In this document: piece after piece, positions 43,790 through 56,221 of the stretch
Layout: every line of letters starts with the position of its first letter
Numbering within the stretch: position 1 is the stretch's first letter
DNA from: DASWUZ01 sp036401375
GTDB taxonomy: Bacteria > Acidobacteriota > Terriglobia > Terriglobales > Acidobacteriaceae
Length of the DNA stretch: 64,000 nucleotides
Assembly (NCBI GenBank): GCA_036401375.1
Contig: DASWVB010000030.1
Coordinates: 7,969-71,968 of the forward strand
Direction: 5' to 3'
Translations under genes and position numbers: made by a program
Notes under the pieces: model-generated
Seen by the model: the letters and a program-made list of their open reading frames with translations, nothing else
Told to the model about the DNA's origin: nothing
Databases searched by the model: none

Positions 43790-45085
43790 TTAGAAGCGTC
43801 GCCTCCCGGGCTCGCGGACGAAGGCAAGCTCTTCTGCCTCTGCGTTGCGCAGCTTGAGTTTCAGCGAGACGATAAAGCCCCTGACCGTCAGCCCCTGCCC
43901 AACGATCGAGAACACCACAACGATATAAGTGGCTGCGAGCAGCAGGTTCCGGTAGCGGGTGTCGGGCAGAGAGAGCGCGAGGGCGACGGAGAGGCCGCCT
44001 CGCAGCCCGCCCCAGGTGAGCACTCGGACGGAGCCGCGCATCTGCGAGCGCACTATCCTCACCAGGCCAATGACTGCGCCGACGCTGCTCAGCCGGGCGA
44101 GCAGTACTACGACCACGGCGACGATGCCCGCCAGCACAAAGCGGGGGTCATAGGGAATCAGCAGCACCTCAAGGCCCAGCAGCAGGAAGAGCACGGCGTT
44201 CAGGATCTCGTCGATCAACTCCCAGAATTTGTCGACGTATTCGCGCGTCGATCTCGACATTGCGGAGGGGCGTCCCCACGCGCTGATCATCATGCCTGCG
44301 GCGACGGCCTCGAGGGGGCCCGAGACGTGGAAGGCGTCCGCCAGCGCGTAGCCCCCCATGGCGAGCGCGAGGGTGAGCAGCACCTCGACCTGGTAGTCGT
44401 CGACCAGGTGCAGCATGGAGGAGACGGCGTAGCCCGCGACGACACCGAGCAGGGCGCCACCGCCCGCCTGCACGATCAGAAGTCTTAGTACATCGTGGAG
44501 CGCGGGCATCGAGCCGCTCCTCGATGCAGCGAGCAGGGTGAGAAACAGCACGGCTCCGATGCCGTCGTTGATCAGCGATTCGCCGGCGAGCTGAGTGACG
44601 AGGACGGGCGGAGCACCGACCCGGCGCATGATGGCAAGCACCGCGATGGGATCGGTGGGCGAGATGAGCGCGCCGAAGAGCAGGCAGCCGAGCCAGGGGA
44701 CGTCGAGTCCGATCACCCTGAACGCCAGGAACGAGAGCCCTGCGACTGCCGCGGTGGACAGCATCGTGGCGCCGGCGGCGAGCGCGGCAATGGGCAGCCA
44801 TTCCCGGGCCAGGGCGCGCATATCGAGCTGCAGAGCGCCCGCGAAGAGGAGAAAGGCGAGCATACCGTGCAGCACGATCTGGTTGAAGTCGATGCGTCCG
44901 GTGACATCCGCGGCCCAGTCCCTTATCGAGGGCATGGCGTGCCCGGCGCCGATCAATGCCGCTGACAGGCCAAGCGCGAGCAGCATGATGCCGATGGTCG
45001 AGGGCAGCCGGAGCACGCGATGATTCAGCAGCGCAAACAGGGCAGCCGCTGTGATTAACAGGCTGAGGAGTGCGAACACCGGCAT
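43790..45085 (-). CDS. CPA1-type Na+(K+)/H+ antiporter
   Basis: Inner-membrane monovalent cation/proton exchanger. 431 residues from the ATG at 45085. About 12 membrane segments are seen by hydrophobicity; the first runs from about residue 3 to 20. Signature segments are LISPTDPIAVLAIM, GESLINDGIGAVLFL with the ion-coordinating Asn-Asp pair, and GGLRGGLSVALALSLP in the last third. A short Arg/Glu-rich cytoplasmic tail (KLRNAEAEELAFVREPGRRRF) ends it, so it lacks the long regulatory domain of some NhaP proteins. Which cation is moved is not certain. Confidence 0.93.
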   Translation of the reverse strand: MPVFALLSLLITAAALFALLNHRVLRLPSTIGIMLLALGLSAALIGAGHAMPSIRDWAADVTGRIDFNQIVLHGMLAFLLFAGALQLDMRALAREWLPIAALAAGATMLSTAAVAGLSFLAFRVIGLDVPWLGCLLFGALISPTDPIAVLAIMRRVGAPPVLVTQLAGESLINDGIGAVLFLTLLAASRSGSMPALHDVLRLLIVQAGGGALLGVVAGYAVSSMLHLVDDYQVEVLLTLALAMGGYALADAFHVSGPLEAVAAGMMISAWGRPSAMSRSTREYVDKFWELIDEILNAVLFLLLGLEVLLIPYDPRFVLAGIVAVVVVLLARLSSVGAVIGLVRIVRSQMRGSVRVLTWGGLRGGLSVALALSLPDTRYRNLLLAATYIVVVFSIVGQGLTVRGFIVSLKLKLRNAEAEELAFVREPGRRRF

Positions 45086-45246
45086 GCCATAGGATACCTT
45101 TGCTTCTGAGTACTCCAAGCCAAATCGTGGTGCATCCAAAAAGCATTCACACGGCCGCTGCAGCGTCGGAACACGACAGAAGAGCCATTGAAGCAGCGGG
45201 AGTTTCAGCGGACCCGGCTCCGGGCCGGGATTCAAGGGGGACCGAG

Positions 45247-46233
45247 ATGAAGACGCGCAAGCTGGGCCGGACGGATGTGGAACTCTCCGCGATGGGACTG
45301 GGCTGCATGGGTATGTCTGAGTTCTACGGTGCGCGCGACGAGCAGGAGTCGATTGCCACGATCCATCGCGCGATCGAGCTCGGCGTCACGTTCCTCGACA
45401 CAGCCGATATGTATGGAACGGGGCACAACGAGGAGCTGGTGGGACGGGCAATCCGCGACCGCCGCGAGAAGGTTGTGCTCGCGACGAAGTTTGGCAATGT
45501 GCGCGGCGCGAATGGGGAACGGCTCGGCATCAGCGGCAAGCCGGAGTACGTTCGCTCCGCCTGCGACGCGAGCCTGCGGCGACTGGGCGTCGAGGTCATC
45601 GATCTCTACTACCAGCACCGCGTCGATCCCAACACACCGATAGAGGACACAGTCGGCGCGATGGCTCAGCTGGTTGCGGCGGGCAAGGTGCTCTACCTCG
45701 GACTCTCCGAAGCCAGCCCCGAAACGATCCGGCTCGCCCATGCCGTTCATCCCATCGCCGCGCTGCAGACCGAGGACTCTCTATGGGCACGGGACCCGGA
45801 AGAAGAGCTGCTGCCGCTGGTGCGCGAGCTCGGCATCACCTTTGTGGCGTACAGCCCGCTGGGCCGCGGCTTCCTCACCGGCAGCATCACCAGCAAGGAT
45901 GTACTGGCGGTGGATGACTTCCGCCGCGGCGATCCCCGCTTCTCAGACGAAAATCTGCAGGCCAACCTGCGGCTTGCCGAGCAGGTCGAGGCAATCGCCC
46001 GGGACAAGGGGTGCACCGCATCGCAGCTAGCGCTCGCATGGGTCCTGGCGCAGGGTGAGGATGTCGTGCCTATCCCGGGGACCAAGCGGCGCAAATATCT
46101 GGAAGAGAATGCGGCAGCTGCTGAGGTTATGCTCTCGTCCGGCGATCTGAAGCGCATCGATGAGCTGCTGCCCCACGGCTCGGTCGCAGGCAATCGCTAT
46201 ACGGAGCAGGGGATGAGGGCTGTCAACCTCTGA
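45247..46233 (+). CDS. aldo/keto reductase (AKR13-like)
   Basis: NADPH-dependent carbonyl reductase. 328 residues from the ATG at 45247 (GGGGGA 5 nt upstream). TIM-barrel AKR features: MKTRKLGRTDVELSAMGLGCMGM at the N-terminus; Asp and Tyr of the catalytic tetrad in LDTADMYG; Lys in VLATKFG; His in LYYQHRVD. SLWARDPEEELLPL, AYSPLGRGFLTG and PIPGTKRRKYLEEN are typical of the AKR13 group. Substrate unknown. It is followed 73 nt later by a serine hydrolase gene and then by a second, different AKR. Confidence 0.93.
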   Translation: MKTRKLGRTDVELSAMGLGCMGMSEFYGARDEQESIATIHRAIELGVTFLDTADMYGTGHNEELVGRAIRDRREKVVLATKFGNVRGANGERLGISGKPEYVRSACDASLRRLGVEVIDLYYQHRVDPNTPIEDTVGAMAQLVAAGKVLYLGLSEASPETIRLAHAVHPIAALQTEDSLWARDPEEELLPLVRELGITFVAYSPLGRGFLTGSITSKDVLAVDDFRRGDPRFSDENLQANLRLAEQVEAIARDKGCTASQLALAWVLAQGEDVVPIPGTKRRKYLEENAAAAEVMLSSGDLKRIDELLPHGSVAGNRYTEQGMRAVNL

Positions 46234-46306
46234 GCGCTGGGGCGCTCCGTGCGGACGGGTGGAGCTGGCCAGGCCGAGGAGTTTCAGGAGATGCTGGTAC
46301 GCTGCC

Positions 46307-47785
46307 ATGATGGGAGTTCGATTCAGCATCGCGCCTGCAGTCGTCATGGTCGTGCTGGCTCTGAGTTCTGGAGCCAGGGGGGTCGCCAGCGACGGGGCGG
46401 AAGTCCGGCAGCAGGGTGACGCCGGAGGAGCGTCTGCCCTGCCCGCCGGCACGGCGGAACAGGTGGACCGCATCGCCAGGCATGTGCTCGCGGCCACTGG
46501 AGCACCCTCGGCGTCAATTGCTCTCGTCAAGGGGGCCAGCGTCGTCTACCAGCGTGCCTACGGTCTGGCCAGAATCGAACCTGACACCCCCGCGACCCCG
46601 GCCATGCGATACGCGATCGGCTCGGTGTCGAAGCAGTTCACCTCCTCGGCGCTGCTGTTGCTGCAGCAGGATGGAAGGCTGAGCCTGGACGACCCTGTTT
46701 CGAAGTACCTGCCGTCGCTCACCCGCGCCCACGAGGTGACGATCAGGATGCTGCTTACGCACACCGCCGGCTATCGCGATTACTGGCCGCAAGACTACGT
46801 GATGCTCCCGATGATGCAGCCTACCTCTACAGAGCACATCCTTGAGGTGTGGGCGAAGTGCCCGCTCGACTTCGACCCGGGGACAAAGTGGCAGTACTCC
46901 AACACGAACTATGTCATCGCTGCGCGCATCATCGAGATTGTTACTGGAAGACCCTACCTCGAGACGATCGAGGGCCGCATCCTGCGGCCGCTTGGACTCA
47001 ACTCCGCGATCGATGTCGACACCGGACGGCCGATTGCACTGGGCGCGCAGGGCTACACCCGGGCTGCCTTCGGACCACTGCGCCAGGCGCCGAGGGAGGG
47101 CAAGGGCTGGATGCTGGGAGCATTCGAACTTGCCATGACGGCCGGAGACCTGGCCCGCTGGGACATCAGCGTGATGGATCGCTCGCTGCTCAAGCCCGCC
47201 TCCTACGACGAGATGTTTACGTCAGCAAAGCTCAAGGACGGAACGGACACGCACTACGGGCTGGGCGTCTACACGAACCCTGTCGACGGTCACGCGGCCA
47301 TCGAACATACCGGCGAGGCCTCGGGCTTTGTGTCCGACAACATCGTCTTCCCGGCGGAGCATGCGGCGGTCGTGGTGCTGACCAACGAGATGGCTGTGAA
47401 TGCCGCCTCGCGCATCGGACACGGAGTCGTGCCGCTGCTGCTCGATGACGCTGCGCTGGCAGCCAGCTCCAGCAAGCCGCCGCCGACGCAGGTCGAGGCG
47501 CAGGCGCTGGCCATCTTCAAAGGTCTGCAGCAGGGTCGCATCGATCGCAGCCTGCTCACGCCGAACCTCGACGGCTACTTCGATCAGCAGACGCTGGATG
47601 ACTTTGCCTCGAGCCTGGCCCCGCTCGGAGCTCCGCTCAGCTTTCACCAGATATTTGAAGAGCTGCGAGGCGGCATGACCTTCCGAGGTTTCAAGGGCCA
47701 GTTCGCCGGCCGCAACGTGAGGGTGACGACCTACCAGATGCCGGACGGGAAGCTGGAGCAGTACCTCGTCCTTCCCTCGGAGTAG
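46307..47785 (+). CDS. exported serine hydrolase, class C beta-lactamase/esterase family
   Basis: 492 residues from the ATG at 46307. The signal peptide covers about residues 5-27. The SxxK pair is Ser106-Lys109 (GSVSKQF), and the YxN motif is Tyr197-Asn199 (WQYSNTNY). An HTGEASGF motif is present in place of the third KTG. This architecture covers AmpC-type beta-lactamases, D-aminopeptidases and EstB esterases; which one is not decided by sequence. The C-terminal 100 residues (about 385-490) form an additional domain often found in acidobacterial members. It sits between two aldo/keto reductase genes on the same strand. Confidence 0.9.
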   Translation: MMGVRFSIAPAVVMVVLALSSGARGVASDGAEVRQQGDAGGASALPAGTAEQVDRIARHVLAATGAPSASIALVKGASVVYQRAYGLARIEPDTPATPAMRYAIGSVSKQFTSSALLLLQQDGRLSLDDPVSKYLPSLTRAHEVTIRMLLTHTAGYRDYWPQDYVMLPMMQPTSTEHILEVWAKCPLDFDPGTKWQYSNTNYVIAARIIEIVTGRPYLETIEGRILRPLGLNSAIDVDTGRPIALGAQGYTRAAFGPLRQAPREGKGWMLGAFELAMTAGDLARWDISVMDRSLLKPASYDEMFTSAKLKDGTDTHYGLGVYTNPVDGHAAIEHTGEASGFVSDNIVFPAEHAAVVVLTNEMAVNAASRIGHGVVPLLLDDAALAASSSKPPPTQVEAQALAIFKGLQQGRIDRSLLTPNLDGYFDQQTLDDFASSLAPLGAPLSFHQIFEELRGGMTFRGFKGQFAGRNVRVTTYQMPDGKLEQYLVLPSE

Positions 47786-47912
47786 TCGTTCCTGCACGGT
47801 GTTCGTAACTAGCCGGCCGCAGCGCCTCTCAACAGACTCTCGTGAGGGGCATCTCCTGAAAGGCTCTTGTACTCTGAAGGAGGGGACGCAGCGCCTCGCA
47901 GGAGAGTTTGAG

Positions 47913-48899
47913 ATGAACTATCGCGCACTGGGCCGCACCGGCTGGAAGGTCTCTGAGGTAAGCTTTGGCGCGTGGGCTATCGGCGGAGCGTGGGGCAGCG
48001 TCTCCGATGAAGACTCGCTGGCGGCACTGAACACGGCCATCGACTCCGGCATCAACTTCCTCGACACGGCCGATGTATACGGCGCGGGCAGGAGCGAGCG
48101 CCTGATCGCGCAGCTCAAGCAGCAGCGTAAGGGCGACGAGATCATCGTTGCCACCAAGGCCGGGCGCCGCCTGCCGCAGCAGACCGTCGAGGGCTACAGC
48201 CGCGAAAACCTCGAGGGGTGGATCAACGACAGCCTGCGCAACCTCGCCGTCGACGCTCTCGATCTCGTGCAGCTGCACTGCCCTCCGACGGACGCCTACT
48301 ACCATCCAGAGCTCTTTGGTATGCTCGACGACCTTGTCACGGCGGGCAAAATCCGCTACTACGGAGTGAGCGTAGAGCGGGTGGAAGAGGCGCTCAAGGC
48401 CATCGAATACCCCAATGTGCAGAGCGTGCAGATCATCTACAACTGCTTCCGCCAGCGGCCTGCCGATCTGTTCTTTGCGCAGGCGAAGCTGAAGCAGGTC
48501 GGCATCCTCGCGCGGGTGCCGCTTGCCTCTGGACTGCTGACGGGAAAGTTCAGCCGCGATACGAAGTTCGAAACAGACGATCACCGCAATTTCAATCGCA
48601 AGGGTGAGGCGTTCGACGTGGGGGAGACCTTCGCAGGTGTGGACTATGAGACGGCGCTCGCCGCTGTTGAGGAGATTCGCAGGCTGGTGCCCGAGGGCGC
48701 GAGCATGAGCCAGTTCGCTCTACGCTGGATCCTGATGTCGGAGGCGGTGACCTGCGCGATCCCCGGAGGCAAGCGGCCCGAGCAGGTTGCCGACAATGCG
48801 CGCGCCTCAGATCTGCCGCCCCTGTCCGCCGGGACGATGAAGGCGCTCGAATCGATCTACGATGCGCGCATCAAGCCGCTGATCCACCAGCGCTGGTAG
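47913..48899 (+). CDS. aldo/keto reductase (second, distinct)
   Basis: 328 residues from the ATG at 47913, with AGGAGAG 7 nt upstream. Tetrad Asp/Tyr in FLDTADVYGAGRSE, Lys in VATKAGRRLP, His in LVQLHCPPTD. Its sequence is clearly different from the AKR at 45.2 kb, so it is not a recent duplicate; the AIPGGKRPEQVADN segment places it in the large AKR group with L-galactose dehydrogenase-like members. Substrate unknown. It runs convergently towards the transglutaminase gene. Confidence 0.93.
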   Translation: MNYRALGRTGWKVSEVSFGAWAIGGAWGSVSDEDSLAALNTAIDSGINFLDTADVYGAGRSERLIAQLKQQRKGDEIIVATKAGRRLPQQTVEGYSRENLEGWINDSLRNLAVDALDLVQLHCPPTDAYYHPELFGMLDDLVTAGKIRYYGVSVERVEEALKAIEYPNVQSVQIIYNCFRQRPADLFFAQAKLKQVGILARVPLASGLLTGKFSRDTKFETDDHRNFNRKGEAFDVGETFAGVDYETALAAVEEIRRLVPEGASMSQFALRWILMSEAVTCAIPGGKRPEQVADNARASDLPPLSAGTMKALESIYDARIKPLIHQRW

Positions 48900-49012
48900 C
48901 CGGCGATCGAGCGCCTATGGAGATGCTGCTCGCAGCAGCGATGCGACGGCGACTCTACGGTCAGAAAGCAGCAGTCAGGAAGCCTGACGAGAGAGGCTGC
49001 CTGCGGCAGACA

Positions 49013-49849
49013 TTATGAGGTCGCCGCAACGGCCTGCTGCTCCGTCTCCAATACTTCGTCGCTGATCACGTAGAAGTAAGTCAGGTTTGCGATGCCGAAG
49101 GAGGTGGTGATGGCGACGTCGGAGGCATCGCGGCCCACGGCCATCAGGATGCGACCGATGCGCGGCGTATTGTTCCTCGCGTCAAAGGCCCACCACTTGC
49201 CGTCGAGATAGACCTCGAACCATGCGCTGAAATCCATCGGAAGGCGCAGCGGTACACCGATGTCGCCCAGGTAGCCGGTGGCGTAGCGCGCGGGAATATT
49301 GAGGGCGCGGCAGAAGGTGATGGCAAGATGCTGGAAGTCGCGGCAGACGCCGACGCGCTCCGTAAATACATCGAGCGCCGTCTTGGTCGAGCGCGCGTGG
49401 TGGTATCCGAAGGTGACCTTGCGGTTGACCCAGTCGCAGATGGCCTGCACGCGTCCCCAGCCCGGCGCGACGTCGCCAAACAGCTCAACGGCGATATTCG
49501 ACAGCCGATCGACCTCGCAGTAGCGGCTGTTCATCAGGTAGGTGAGGGTCTCGTGGGGCAACTCCGAGACGGGCACCTCGCGCGACTCGGGTGCGACCGG
49601 GTCAGGGGTGCCGGGGTCGTTGAACATGGTGGTGTTGCTGAGTCGCAGATAACCCTGGGGAGCGAGAAAGCGGGAGCAGCGGTTGCCGAAGGAATCAATG
49701 TAAGTGTCGACCGGGATGTTCGGTTCGACGACGACGTCATCAGATTCGAGCAGCCCGCCGGCGCGGCTCGGATGTACATGCAGCATGGCGACCATCGCCA
49801 CCGGAGCGGGTATGGAAAATTGCAGATCGTATCCCAGTCGTATCAGCAT
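49013..49849 (-). CDS. transglutaminase-like cysteine protease (Anbu-associated type)
   Basis: 278 residues, ATG at 49849. The N-terminal beta domain (about 1-100) is followed by the transglutaminase core: Cys169 in RVGVCRDFQHLAITFCRAL, and the AWFEVYL strand ending with Asp223 in FDARNN. At the residue before AW, where the catalytic His usually sits, this protein has Ser208. The C-terminal PRIGRILMAVGRDASDVAITTSFG is the hallmark of the subgroup that occurs in Anbu loci. It is divergently arranged with the Anbu gene (276 nt apart), which supports a shared function such as processing of proteins at the Anbu particle. Confidence 0.88.
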   Translation of the reverse strand: MLIRLGYDLQFSIPAPVAMVAMLHVHPSRAGGLLESDDVVVEPNIPVDTYIDSFGNRCSRFLAPQGYLRLSNTTMFNDPGTPDPVAPESREVPVSELPHETLTYLMNSRYCEVDRLSNIAVELFGDVAPGWGRVQAICDWVNRKVTFGYHHARSTKTALDVFTERVGVCRDFQHLAITFCRALNIPARYATGYLGDIGVPLRLPMDFSAWFEVYLDGKWWAFDARNNTPRIGRILMAVGRDASDVAITTSFGIANLTYFYVISDEVLETEQQAVAATS

Positions 49850-50125
49850 GGTTTGGCCGGGCCTTTCGTGAGGTAGGTACCGCGTTTTTATATTCTAGCG
49901 GCAGTTTTCTTTCAGCGGTCAAGGCTGTGGAAGGCGATTCACAGTTTTTGAGCTGGGGCATTGCCCGGTACGCTGAGGGCCCACTGCGGTCCGCTCCCCG
50001 GCCGCTGCGCCAGCCAGCCCTGATGCGCGCCTCTTACCTTGGGCCGCTCGGACCCGGGCCCCATTTCCTGCTCACCAGCGGCGGCAAACCGTTTAGCATA
50101 AGCATTCACCCCCGGAGGATTTCCA

Positions 50126-50899
50126 GTGACGTATTGCCTCGGCATCCTCACCCATCAGGGCCTCGTCATGGCGTCCGATTCGCGGACCAATGCCGGGTAC
50201 GACCAGATCAACCTGTGCCGCAAGATGCACACCTTCGTGGTTCCGGGCGAGCGCGCCTTGGTGATCCTTACCAGCGGAAGTCTCTCGCTCACCCAGTCCG
50301 TGATCACGCTGCTGCGCGATGAGTTCGAGGCGGGCGAGGGTCTGGCCAAGGCGGAGACCTTCTACGGCGCGGCACGGGTAGTCGGCTCAGCGGTGCGGCG
50401 CGTCTCGGAGCTCGATCGCGAGGCGCTCGAGAAGGATGATTACCGCTTCAACATTCACCTGCTGCTGGGTGGACAGATCAGGGGCGAGCCGTCCAACCTC
50501 TACATGATCTATCCGCAGGGCAATCCGCTGAGCGTGACTCCCGACTCGCCCTACCTACAGATCGGGGAGTGCAAGTATGGCCGGCCGATCCTCGATCGCG
50601 GGGTCGAGCTGGGCAAGACTACTCTGCAGGTGGCGGCGATGTACGCGCTGCTGTCCTTCGACGCCACGATGCGTTCGAACGTGACCGTAGGCCCCCCGAT
50701 CGAGATGCTGCTCTATCGCAACGACTCCCTCAACGTCGAGGAGTACCGCCGCTTCGCCGGCGACGACCCCGAGCTGAACAATATCCACGCTATCTGGGAG
50801 CAGAGCCTGCGGCGAGCTGTCGAAGAGCTGCCGGCCATCCACTTCACCGCCTGCCCGGTGGACGAGCGCACCCTCTCGCGCTCCGAGTCCTGGAGCTGA
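50126..50899 (+). CDS. Anbu proteasome-like peptidase
   Basis: 257 residues, GTG at 50126 with GGAGGA 8 nt upstream. The N-terminus MTYCLGI exposes Thr2 after Met removal, matching the Ntn-hydrolase Thr of Anbu (ancestral beta-subunit-like) proteins. Other features are LVMASDSRTNAG, with the conserved Asp, and a Gly-containing ILTSGSLSLTQSV segment. Later segments include KYGRPILDRG and GPPIEMLLYRNDSL. Anbu forms open helical rings; its physiological substrates are not established. Neighbouring transglutaminase fits the known Anbu locus, but the alpha-E and ATP-grasp genes often present are absent here. Confidence 0.9.
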   Translation: MTYCLGILTHQGLVMASDSRTNAGYDQINLCRKMHTFVVPGERALVILTSGSLSLTQSVITLLRDEFEAGEGLAKAETFYGAARVVGSAVRRVSELDREALEKDDYRFNIHLLLGGQIRGEPSNLYMIYPQGNPLSVTPDSPYLQIGECKYGRPILDRGVELGKTTLQVAAMYALLSFDATMRSNVTVGPPIEMLLYRNDSLNVEEYRRFAGDDPELNNIHAIWEQSLRRAVEELPAIHFTACPVDERTLSRSESWS

Positions 50900-51037
50900 A
50901 CGCTGGAGCTGGATCGGGAGCTGGATTGGGGAAGCTGGACCGTAAAGCTAAACCCGTCGATACTGCCTGAACGCGCCAGCCAGCGGCGACGACTCGGCAC
51001 CCTACGCACTGCCATCTATTAAGCTACAGACTGCAGC

Positions 51038-52333
51038 ATGCCAGATCACCCTACAGGCCCCTCCGCATTTGCCTCCCGCGACTTCAAGCTCTACCAGGTC
51101 GGCCGGGTGGCAGCGATCATCGGTGCGGAGGCGCAGGCGCTCGCGGTAGGCTGGCAGGTCTATCAGATAACCCACCGCGCCATCGATCTTGGCTACACCG
51201 GGCTTGCCCTCTTCCTGCCGGGGCTTCTCTTCCTGCTGCCGGCCGGGCACGCAGCGGACCGCTTCGATCGCAGGGGAGTTCTGCTGGTCTGCTACTCCCT
51301 GCAGACGGTGTGCTCGATGGTGCTGTTTGCCCTCGCCTGGCACGGCATGCATACCGTGCTGCCGATCTATGTGCTGCTCTTTCTGATCGGGACAGGCAGA
51401 GCCTTCAGCAGCCCGGCCAGCACCGCGCTGATTCCGCACCTGGTGCCGCGCGAGAGCTTTGTCAACGCGATCACGTGGGGAGCGAGCATCTTCCAGATCG
51501 CGAACATCGCCGGACCGGCGCTCGGTGGGATCCTCTTCACCCTGCCGCTGCCGGGGCGGATTGCCGGCGCTCCCGTGGTCTTCCTCTTCACGGTCGTGAC
51601 CCTGCTGGTCTACCTGCTCTTCGTCGGCTCGCTCGACACGCGGTCCGGCCGCATGGAGCATCGCGCCGCCTCGATGGACGTGGTCCTCGCCGGCATCCGC
51701 TATGTCTTCAACAGCCCCCTGCTGCTGGGTTCGATCTCGCTGGACCTCTTTGCAGTGCTGCTGGGGGGCGCAGTCGCCCTGCTGCCTATCTTTGCGCAGG
51801 AGATCCTGCACGCCGGACCTCGCGGGCTAGGGCTGCTGCGCGCCTCCCCCGCGCTCGGCGCCCTGGTCGTCTCGGCGATACTTACCTGGCGGCCGATCAG
51901 GAGGCGGGCGGGACGCAAGATGCTGCTGTGCGTCGGCGTCTTTGGCGCGTCGACGGTGGTCTTCGGCTTGTCTCACAGTCTTGTGCTCTCGGTGCTGGCG
52001 CTGCTCGTCGTCGGCGGATCGGACATGGTCAGCGTCGTGATCCGCTCCTCGGTGCTGCAGCTGGCGACGCCGCCGGAGATGCGAGGCCGGGTGAGCGCGG
52101 TCAACTCGCTCTTCCTGGGAGCCTCGAACGAGTTTGGTGAATTTGAGAGCGGCGTGACTGCCCAGTGGTGGGGCGCGGTGCGGGCGGTGGTCATTGGCGG
52201 CATCGGATCGATGATGGTGACTGGCGCGTGGGCGATACTGTTTCCACCCCTGCGCGATGCGGACCGGCTCACGGCGGAGTCGCTGATGCCGCCTGCGGCC
52301 GAGAGGCCCGGTGCGGTTGGGGCGCCTGGCTAG
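51038..52333 (+). CDS. MFS transporter, DHA3/EntS-like
   Basis: 431 residues, ATG at 51038. Twelve hydrophobic segments are visible. The N-terminus FASRDFKLYQVGRVAAIIGAEAQALAVGWQVYQIT and the loop DRFDRRGVLLV (motif A) are typical of the MFS_3/DHA3 group, which includes enterobactin exporters. GMRGRVSAV-like and NEFGEFESG segments are present in the second half. Efflux is likely; the substrate is unknown. It is 139 nt downstream of the Anbu gene with the same orientation. Confidence 0.9.
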   Translation: MPDHPTGPSAFASRDFKLYQVGRVAAIIGAEAQALAVGWQVYQITHRAIDLGYTGLALFLPGLLFLLPAGHAADRFDRRGVLLVCYSLQTVCSMVLFALAWHGMHTVLPIYVLLFLIGTGRAFSSPASTALIPHLVPRESFVNAITWGASIFQIANIAGPALGGILFTLPLPGRIAGAPVVFLFTVVTLLVYLLFVGSLDTRSGRMEHRAASMDVVLAGIRYVFNSPLLLGSISLDLFAVLLGGAVALLPIFAQEILHAGPRGLGLLRASPALGALVVSAILTWRPIRRRAGRKMLLCVGVFGASTVVFGLSHSLVLSVLALLVVGGSDMVSVVIRSSVLQLATPPEMRGRVSAVNSLFLGASNEFGEFESGVTAQWWGAVRAVVIGGIGSMMVTGAWAILFPPLRDADRLTAESLMPPAAERPGAVGAPG

Positions 52334-52419
52334 CGCGCCCCGGCCTTTGCATCACACTAGCTGCATATCAGAGGGTTGCTTTCGGGCTCCAAGCCCATTT
52401 CGAAAAGAGGAGAACCGGC

Positions 52420-53142
52420 ATGAAATCGTTGAAGACCCTGGGCCTGCTGCTCGTATCGGCTCTGTTGTTTATTGGAGTCGTCATCTACTTCATCAACCGC
52501 CAGCGCAATGCGCCCGTAGAGGTTGCCCCGAAGTATGTGGAGCGGAAGCTGACAGACGATGACATTGTGCAGCCGAGGAAGCTTTACATCGACGACCTGA
52601 AGTCGGCCAAGGCGCTCGAGGGCAAGACGGTCTGGATCAAGCTTGGCTATGAACTCGACTACTATCCCTATGCGGGCGGGCGCGCCGACTTTGCTCATCC
52701 TGCCGGGAACCTGCCCGGCGCACAGCCCATCGCGATCGAAACTTTTGTTGAGCAGAAGACCCCCGCATCGCTCGCCACACGTATCGCGCATGGAGACAAG
52801 CAGGTGCTCGCCGTCTTCACCGAGCCGGGCAGTCCCAGGAAGTATGCGGCTCCGATCGCTTACCTGCAGGGGACGGATTCGAAGTTCTATTGCGACGAGT
52901 TTTTCTACTACGACGATCCGCACCAGCTCTATAAGCATTGGCCGGCGGATGTGTGGCAGGCCATCGACCAGCACCAGGCAAAGGTTGGCATGAACGAGCT
53001 GCAGACTGCGATGGCGCTCGGCCAGCTGCAGGAGTCTGATTCGCAGGATTTCGGCAATCGTTCGGTGCGCTACAACATGGACGGCAAGTACGTCGATGTG
53101 TCCTTCGCGGGGAACAAGGCTACCAGCGTCAAGGCGGAATAA
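52420..53142 (+). CDS. membrane-anchored protein of unknown function
   Basis: 240 residues from the ATG at 52420 (AAAAGAGGAGA 7 nt upstream); the frame is open upstream to 52165 but overlaps the MFS gene. One membrane anchor at about residues 6-23 (GLLLVSALLFIGVVIYF) is followed by a periplasmic domain (VERKLTDDDIVQPRKLYID ... KTVWIKLGYELDYYPYAGG). It has many Tyr, Asp and Lys, and one Cys (FYCDEFFYYDDPHQLYKHWPADVW). It ends with NRSVRYNMDGKYVDVSFAG. I recognise no family. An outward-facing domain is inferred from the anchor. Confidence 0.75.
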   Translation: MKSLKTLGLLLVSALLFIGVVIYFINRQRNAPVEVAPKYVERKLTDDDIVQPRKLYIDDLKSAKALEGKTVWIKLGYELDYYPYAGGRADFAHPAGNLPGAQPIAIETFVEQKTPASLATRIAHGDKQVLAVFTEPGSPRKYAAPIAYLQGTDSKFYCDEFFYYDDPHQLYKHWPADVWQAIDQHQAKVGMNELQTAMALGQLQESDSQDFGNRSVRYNMDGKYVDVSFAGNKATSVKAE

Positions 53143-53151
53143 GGTTCTACT

Positions 53152-53190
53152 AAAAAACAAAGCCCACACATCGCGGAGAGCGCGATGTGT
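53152..53190 (-). terminator. rho-independent terminator of ppc
   Basis: Read on the minus strand, ACACATCGCG-CTCTC-CGCGATGTGT is a perfect 10-bp stem followed by GGGCTTTGTTTTTTA. It lies about 80 nt after the ppc stop. On the plus strand the same stem has no T-tract, so it serves mainly ppc. Confidence 0.88.
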
Positions 53191-53272
53191 ATAGGCACCC
53201 GGCGATGTAGGGGCAACCGGCTTGTGCGGATGACCGAGAGAGCAGCATGCCGCGCAGCTCAGACACCGCGTA

Positions 53273-56125
<2,853 letters not shown>

Positions 56126-56221
56126 GATGGAGATTGCTGCCGATTATTCCGGACTGGCCAGGATCGAGGATCATCGCCCGAACGCTGATCATCTTTAATA
56201 ACAAATACTGATTCAACACCG

